From: Aedes albopictus
Lineage: Eukaryota; Arthropoda; Insecta; Diptera; Culicidae
Reading direction: 5' to 3'
Length of the DNA: 64,000 bases
Assembly (NCBI RefSeq): GCF_035046485.1
Contig: NC_085137.1
Span: forward strand, 3,015,977 to 3,079,976
A program made the position numbers and the translations under genes. This document shows, one piece after another, positions 58,080 through 64,000 of the stretch. Under the pieces are notes generated by a model, which was given only the letters and a program-made list of their open reading frames with translations, was not told where the DNA came from and searched no databases. Numbering within the stretch: position 1 is the stretch's first letter; each line of letters opens with the position of its first letter.

Positions 58080-60328
58080 GCGTAATTTTCCAGTCTAATG
58101 AAATTTGTTTCATGCGTGCGTGTGGTGAACAAAAAGTTGCTCGTTTTCTCGCGTAATCGGATGTTCTTATCTTGCTTTCTGTATTTCCTCTGTTCTAAGG
58201 AATTACTCTCGTTTAACCTTTGCTGATGATAGATGGAAAATTACCTTTGAACTTTTGAAAAGTTGTCGGTGCCAAGGGAGGACAAACGGTTTGACCTATG
58301 AGCGACCTCAGCGTGGAAGCCAAAAAGAATGCCACACTATGTCTCATATACGTCGAGTCGAGGCGAGTCATGTTGCTTCAAATTTTCCCCCAAACGGCAG
58401 CGAAGAAAACTGGCTTCCCTCTCTCCATGCGATTATGTTTTATGCTACTTATAACACGCGGGACACACGGCGCGTGAAACGATGATATGCGAGCGTCTGT
58501 TGTGTTACTAAATCAAAAATAGTAAACAATATAACCACACTCACATATGTTCCCATTGTCTGGCGTGGCATCTATATTTATAAATTTCCTACCCAAAGTG
58601 CGTGCGCCACTCGCGTCGCCTTTTGAGCATTTCAGTCGGGATTATAGATGTTCCTCCTGCTGTTACCGCTAATGGAGAAGAATTTCTTCGCTCCTCTTCT
58701 GTCCTCTGATGGCGACGGCAACGTGTCTAGCGCATTTGAGACGTGATCATTTTCCCCCAGTATTAGAAAATTCAATTTTATCTATATTTCTGCAACATGA
58801 TGCCGAAGAGCGAATATTTTCAAAAGTATAATCTTTTCCAATATGTGAATACTGTTAATTAATTTACAGGTAAATTGGGATTACTTCAAACGAATCTGAA
58901 GTAGAAATTAAACGTGTATGACTAAATTGATGTACATAGCTGGTAAAATAATACAAAATATGCTGTGGCAATTATACACGCTTTGGCACAACAATGAGTG
59001 ACAGTGCGTAGCTTGGTGGTTGCCTATGAACATCACTTTAGTCACTAATTTCATAGTTCCATCGTCTCTGCTTTATGCACCAGAAAAGCGCCCGCAATCT
59101 CATCAACGTGTTAATGTTTCCATTTTTCCCACTTTATTGTGCGTACGCTCTTATAGCTCAACGTGGCCGCTGATGCTGATGCCCTCGTCGTCGTCGTCGT
59201 CGTCGGTCGCGCCATATAGTTGGTGTTATGATTGATGTATTTCAGCTGTCACATATGACACTAAACACGCTTCCGAACGTATAACTGCGATGACATTTTG
59301 TAAAGATCGGCTGACAAAACTATTATATTACTGACAGATAAAGATAGTGAGTGTCGCAAATGTCTCTGGCTTGTTCTGCTGTCTTGAAGGGGAGATCGTG
59401 GCCTCTCGGCAGCGGTGGATATGCCATCACATCATAAGTGAAAACAAATGGTTAAGCGTGCGCGACGACTCAAATCCTCCCGTTTAAGATTGGTCTCAAC
59501 AGCAACAGCAGAACGAGAGAAGGGTTATTAGTGTTGTTGGTCTTTTCGGCTTCAAAAGATGTAAATTAAGAGAGTCATAATAATAATCGATTAGATTAGA
59601 CGCGGTGTTTACTAAACAGCGGCACAGTTGTGCTTGTTACTTATTTTTCTTTTCTTCAGACGAAATGACGGAAAGGAGTAACTTCTCTTTCATCAGAGAT
59701 TTTTTTATGCCGTTTTGTGTTACTTGATTCTCATCAACTCATCGCCGCAACGGGTTCAACGGCTCAACATGAGCATTTGTTTGCACAGAGGTACAGAGAG
59801 GGAAATGTCATCATGACTCGTTTGACTTTTAACGCTTAACCCGCCCTAAACGTGAGTCAAAGATGTGTGGATTATTGTTTTCATCAAAAACCGTCATCAA
59901 CTAATTTTCCTCATTTGAGTCCACATGTCGCCTTTTATGAGAAACGATATTTTATTTCAACCCTCTTTTACAGTTCGATTCGTGCCGAAAGATTGAGCTC
60001 ACATTTGAGTCTTGGCACGGACGTTGGTGGGAGTCCACAGGGAAACTGATCCGTTGCTTGAAGACGATGATGTTAGGTGGGAAATCAGAAATAGATTTAT
60101 AGACGCGGTAAAGTTGATTTATATCCACAATGAAGTTGTTTGACAAGTTGTTGTTATCGATTTGTTTATGAATGAAGTAATATGGCGATACCATATTTTC
60201 ATTTGGAGATAAAATTATCAATTTTAAATAGTAACATCAAATTGTTCATGAGTGAAATCTGAAATTGTTTAATTAACCGATTGTATGTCCCTGTTTTTTT
60301 TTTTCACATTGCTATTTTTATTCAGATA
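58080..60328. other. Low-repeat stretch, no gene recognised
   Basis: About 2.2 kb without a recognisable repeat, unusual for this half of the window. Contains (TCG)7 at 59185-59205 and many short GC-richer motifs. Open frames (58255-58485, 59020-59235, 59852-60049) lack domains. It could be host intergenic or regulatory DNA. Confidence 0.4.
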
Positions 60329-60330
60329 TA

Positions 60331-61004
60331 CACTCCCGTGCAAAAGTTTGGGGTCACCCCCTCAAAAGCATGGAAATGTTTTTCGATGATATCTCAGTCA
60401 TCTTTCATTCAATCCACTCGTTCTTAGACTCTATCGAAAGATACAGGATTAGATTTGATTCGTAGGTACTTATCACAAATTTAATATGAAATTTTTAGTA
60501 CAAAAAGTTTACCTAAACTTACATGTTTTTCCTAAATCTGTACCAAAAATTGTTTTCTGTGTAACTCAAAATTGGGTCGACCAAATTTTGAAATAAAAGT
60601 TGCATTAGAACCCTATTTCTATCCACTTTAAGAGCAATTCATTCGATTTTAGCGGAAAACCCCAAACTTTTGCACGGTGACTTGTAAACCTAACTCGATA
60701 ATTTAAATTGTGTTATGAATTTTTCCGTTAAAATCTAATGAATGGCTCTTAAAGAAGATAGAAATAGGGTTCTAATGCAACTTTCATTTCAAAATTTTGT
60801 CGACCCAATTTAGAGTACACGCAAAACAATTTTTCGTACAGATTTAGGAAAAACATGTAAGTTTAGGTAAACTTTTTTACTAAAAATTTCATATGAAATT
60901 TGTGATAAGTATCTATGAATCAAATCTAATCCTTTATCTTTCGATAGACCGAAAAACATTTACATGTTTTTGAGGGGGTGACCCCAAACTTTTGCACGGG
61001 AGTG
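60331..61004. mobile_element. Palindromic Tc1/mariner-like element, 674 bp
   Basis: Ends cactcccgtgcaaaagtttg and its complement, flanked by TA (60329-60330 and 61005-61006). The halves pair extensively ('acatgtttttcctaaatctg', 'ttctatccactttaagagc'), with another 'ccaaacttttgcacggtgac' near the centre at about 60663. Non-coding. Confidence 0.87.
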
Positions 61005-61078
61005 TAGGTGTGTATTTTCGGCAGTTTTGTTCTCTTCGTGGGGTTTTCTGACTGCGAAATGCCTTCAAGTCTAGCCCA

Positions 61079-63318
61079 GGTATCAGGTATCAGAAGGCCG
61101 GCTCCAGAGGCACGTTATCTTTCATTTTGGACATTTGTGACATTGCCATACATATAAGCCTATTTTATCATTTACCTGAGGGAGAATGGGACGAGTGATG
61201 GGAATTAGGAAAGGGAAAGGTGATGAAATAGGAAGGGATACCCTAGAAGAGGGAATTTACGCATAAGCGCGATGAAAACTCATAGCCCATACCACAATGG
61301 GTTTAATCAGTGCCCTGAAAAGGTCACTGTAAAACGCATAAGCGTAAAGTGAGCCTATAGCTCATTGGTGGTAGCTTGTGACGTCATGCAACTTTCAATT
61401 GACATAGAATGCACGTCATCGAAAGCATCCTCAATATTCAAGAAATCACCCGAGCAAAAACTACGCTTGAGCGAGTACTTTCTTGAAAACGTATACAACT
61501 TTGTGTAAAAGAGTCACTGTGGACATCACAAATTGGGAGGCATGTGAGTTCACATGAATAGGCATGTTAGCCAGACAAACATCACAGATGTGATAATCGA
61601 CAATGCGTTTCAAGCATTTCAGAAAGAACGAGGTAACCAGATAAATCTGGAAATCATTCCTTCATTACACACTCGTCCTTTCGGGATAAAACTATGGAGT
61701 AATTTCACGCCATGAAAATACCCAATAGAAAATTACTAGAGTTCTAAACATGTTTGAAATACTCAAATCCCTCTGGAGAAAAATAGGACGAAACCTGGAG
61801 ATTAAAAGTAAGCAGAGCTTTTTAGTGCCAACTATGTCGATTCTACAATTCTACAATCTACAATCAGGCGGAAGCCAGAGATTCGTAACTATACAACAGA
61901 ATGGTTTGTCCGAAGATATTTTGAACTTGAACAGATCAGAGTTTCATTCAGGAATACCTGTTTCAGTCCGCACAGACCGCAGAGGACAAGCTTCTTTCAA
62001 AGCAATAATTATGGTATACTACAGGGCGTCGTAGTAATAAAACCACAATGAAACTCTCTTGGAGTCGCAATGGAAGCAAGTTATCCATAAAATGTGGTCG
62101 CAACCAGTTAGTACAGGTTCCCCAGTTTGTTGAGCAGGGACGCCTGAATACGCAAAGATGGCGAAGGAACACTCAAAAGTGCAAAGAAGGTCAAATAAAG
62201 ACTCCCCATCTGATACATGCCAATCAATCAACTCATGACAAATTCTGCTCATGCAGAGTTGGGTAAGGTGTAATTCTATGTTAAGGTATCCATGAACTGT
62301 ACTACCTAAGTAATCCATCAAACTGAAGCATCTCAAATTAATGTTTGAGCTACTTCAGATGATGTAATCATCGTAGCAATACTGACAAATATCAGCGAAA
62401 ATATGCTGAATACAAGAGCTTGCTTGAAGGCTTCCATAAGGAAAGGTTGAAACATAAAGTTAACGTTATTCCAATATATAGCATGCTTGAGGAACGACAC
62501 TTCATTTATGATGATAGAAGCAAAACTGGGTTCACAAGGTAACCCATACAGAAGTTACCTTACGAAAATGAACTTTTTGAAGTAGAGCCACTGAAAATTG
62601 ATCTGAGGTTTCCTAGCCGTAGCCACTACCCAAACTAGACAGGATTACACTCTTCACAATCACAAAACAAAAAGGAAACAAACCAAATCGGTGTCAATTG
62701 AAAAACGCAAGTGGCGAGAACGCATTAAGCGAAACCATATAAGTAGTATTGTAAGCTAATTTACAACATTTGAATAATCCCGCCCTTATTTAGCCTTGAG
62801 ACTTAAGAAGGGCAACTGATTATCTCGGAGAAACAGAAGGTCCACTGCATCATTGCTTCGGTTAGCGCAGTAATGGCGTAATACTGTGGAGGACGCCCTA
62901 ATTCTCTACAGGCTCCGTTTGCGGCTAGGTTTTTATTAGAACCCCCCCCCCCCCCCCCTAGTCATTCATTCCTTGGCACGGTAAGTATAAAGCCGCATCA
63001 CACCATGAATTAGAGGTCACCTGTTTAGTGGACTCTTACCACTGGTCCGTAATGTTATTGTTAGCCAATTGAGACAACCCAGCTAACACGAAGTCTTATA
63101 CGATGTTGAATGGGATGGTAAAGTGGAGCCCATATGCGTACATGCTTCCATTTAACCGCGTGTAAAGTGTACGCATATCGCTTCCACTTTGGCATCCTAT
63201 TCAACATTATATGCGTGTGTTGACTAGGAACCACTAGCGACACTACACAGCTATGTAGGCTGATCAGGAAAAGAAGTTAACATTGATGGCTAACTTCCAA
63301 ACGAGCCCGAACAGCCCG
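61079..63318 (-). mobile_element. Retro-like element RL, right copy (inverted)
   Basis: Reverse complement of 52990-56002 without the 901-bp insertion. It starts (minus strand) at 'cgggctgttcgggctcgttt', the same position as the left copy, and ends with the repeated TGATACC tail at 61079-61093. Flanking 42-45 base segments (61037-61078 and 63327-63371) resemble each other at about 80 percent. The ~130-bp LINE-shared block holds a C17 run at 62942-62958. Reading frames differ from the left copy by frameshifts. Confidence 0.72.
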
Positions 63319-63435
63319 AGAGTTGTGGGTTTTTCTGAAACCTGTAAATTGCCTTAAAGTCTAGCCCAACTAATCTGAATTATCACTTTCGGGACGGAGC
63401 TCAAAAAAGTGAAATCTTCTTGCTTTGACTACCTA

Positions 63436-64000
63436 CAGTGTATCAAACAATTGTCCGTACAGCAAATTTTTGTCAAAATAATTTTTCATTCAAATGTTTA
63501 ATGTTTATAACTTTTTTATACGTCAATCAAAATCGCTGAAATTTTGACCAATCATGAATCATATATTAATGCTCCATTGGTGAATTTTGAGCGAGATCGA
63601 ATAAGTTTTCTGAAAGTTATAGAACTTTTAGTAAAACTTATAAGATTTTTGAACACATTTTTAAAACATTATATCTCAATATGTACTTGATAAAACTTTT
63701 TGAATTTTTTTTGTGTTACAGTTTAAACCTAAGGCTTTCATATGCAGCTACGTTTGAGGTTTTATATTCACTTCAAAAAATATGAAAAATTTGCTCTACT
63801 TTTTTGTGAAATTTTATTCAAAAATTTCACAAAAAAGTTCGTTTCTACAAAAACGAAAAAAAATTTCCACCACAAAAATAATTCAAAAGATACCTTGATC
63901 CATACTCTACATGTGTATGAAAACCGATTTTGAAAATATTGCTTCGTTATTTAATAAAAAATCGAGAACCAAAAAGTGAGGAAATGCTTCTAGTTTCGCC
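63436..64000. mobile_element. Partial second copy of the 57.1-kb palindromic element
   Basis: Starts cagtgtatcaaacaattg after TA (63434-63435) and follows the left half of 57129-58073 to about 63794, then diverges into an AT-rich stretch with its own inverted repeat ('tttttgtgaaattt' near 63810). The right end would lie beyond the window or has been lost. Confidence 0.72.

Noticed and set aside
52990..63318. One giant 10-kb palindromic transposon
   Set aside because: The left arm has its own 16-bp target duplication and retro-like tail, so two independent inverted copies explain the data better.

Overview
The window looks like a repeat-dense stretch of a culicine mosquito genome, most likely Aedes. 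This is inferred from the mixture of elements: an RTE-clade LINE, a BEL/Pao retroelement, RNase H-bearing and LOA/Jockey-type LINEs, tRNA-derived SINEs, very many short TA-flanked foldback elements, hAT-type MITEs, and long runs of degenerate GGAATTCCTGGAG-type repeats. No bacterial or organellar signal is present. I find no complete host protein-coding gene. The best host candidate is a possible 3'-terminal exon on the minus strand at 35.34-35.49 kb; two weaker splice-bounded segments lie near 19.8 and 24.7 kb. Most of the window reads as intergenic or large-intron DNA.

Layout. 1-2 kb: little recognisable. 2.05-8.85 kb: one giant inverted (foldback) structure flanked by TA. Its arms carry, in mirrored order, terminal inverted repeats, arrays of a GCCATCTTGG motif, an 85-residue ORF block and an array of ~152-bp units. 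A 269-bp MITE and a SINE are inserted in it. 14.3-18.0 kb: related repeat fragments, two small foldback elements, then a decayed LINE with a restriction-like endonuclease (R4/Dong type) ending in about 41 TAA units. 18.5 kb: hAT-type MITE. 20.65-23.2 kb: GGAATTCC-type repeats with insertions. 23.28-24.06 kb: TA-flanked foldback element. 27.3-30.1 kb: minus-strand LINE fragments of two kinds. 30.1-31.2 kb: a TA-flanked element whose second copy is at 41.07-42.72 kb. 31.2-33.9 kb: BEL/Pao fragments with an RTE LINE between them, all minus strand. 34-39 kb: mostly low-repeat sequence. 39.0 and 39.6 kb: hairpin elements. 43.95 kb: a second tRNA-derived SINE. 45-48.5 kb: RTE fragments and one long broken RTE copy. 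49.9-56.6 kb: a ~304-bp satellite family, a large GGAATTCC block that flips strand, and a retro-like element. 57.1-61.0 kb: two palindromic Tc1/mariner-like elements around a quiet stretch. 61.1-63.3 kb: the second, inverted copy of the retro-like element. 63.4 kb to the end: part of another palindromic element.

The strongest results are insertion histories readable inside the window. Several elements have a target-site duplication, and some also have an uninterrupted relative elsewhere in the window: the MITE at 5.8 kb against the repeat at 14.3 kb, the hAT-like element at 41.6 kb against the copy at 30.8 kb, and the MITE at 30.1 kb against the copy at 41.1 kb. A SINE at 8.2 kb shares its 3' tail with a LINE fragment at 29.2 kb, as expected for a SINE using that LINE's machinery. 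All retroelement reading frames are broken, and the foldback elements show no recognisable transposase, so everything here appears non-autonomous or dead.

Coordinates of elements with a clear duplication are read to the base. Edges of old repeats are approximate. Family names rest on remembered protein motifs, since no search could be run.
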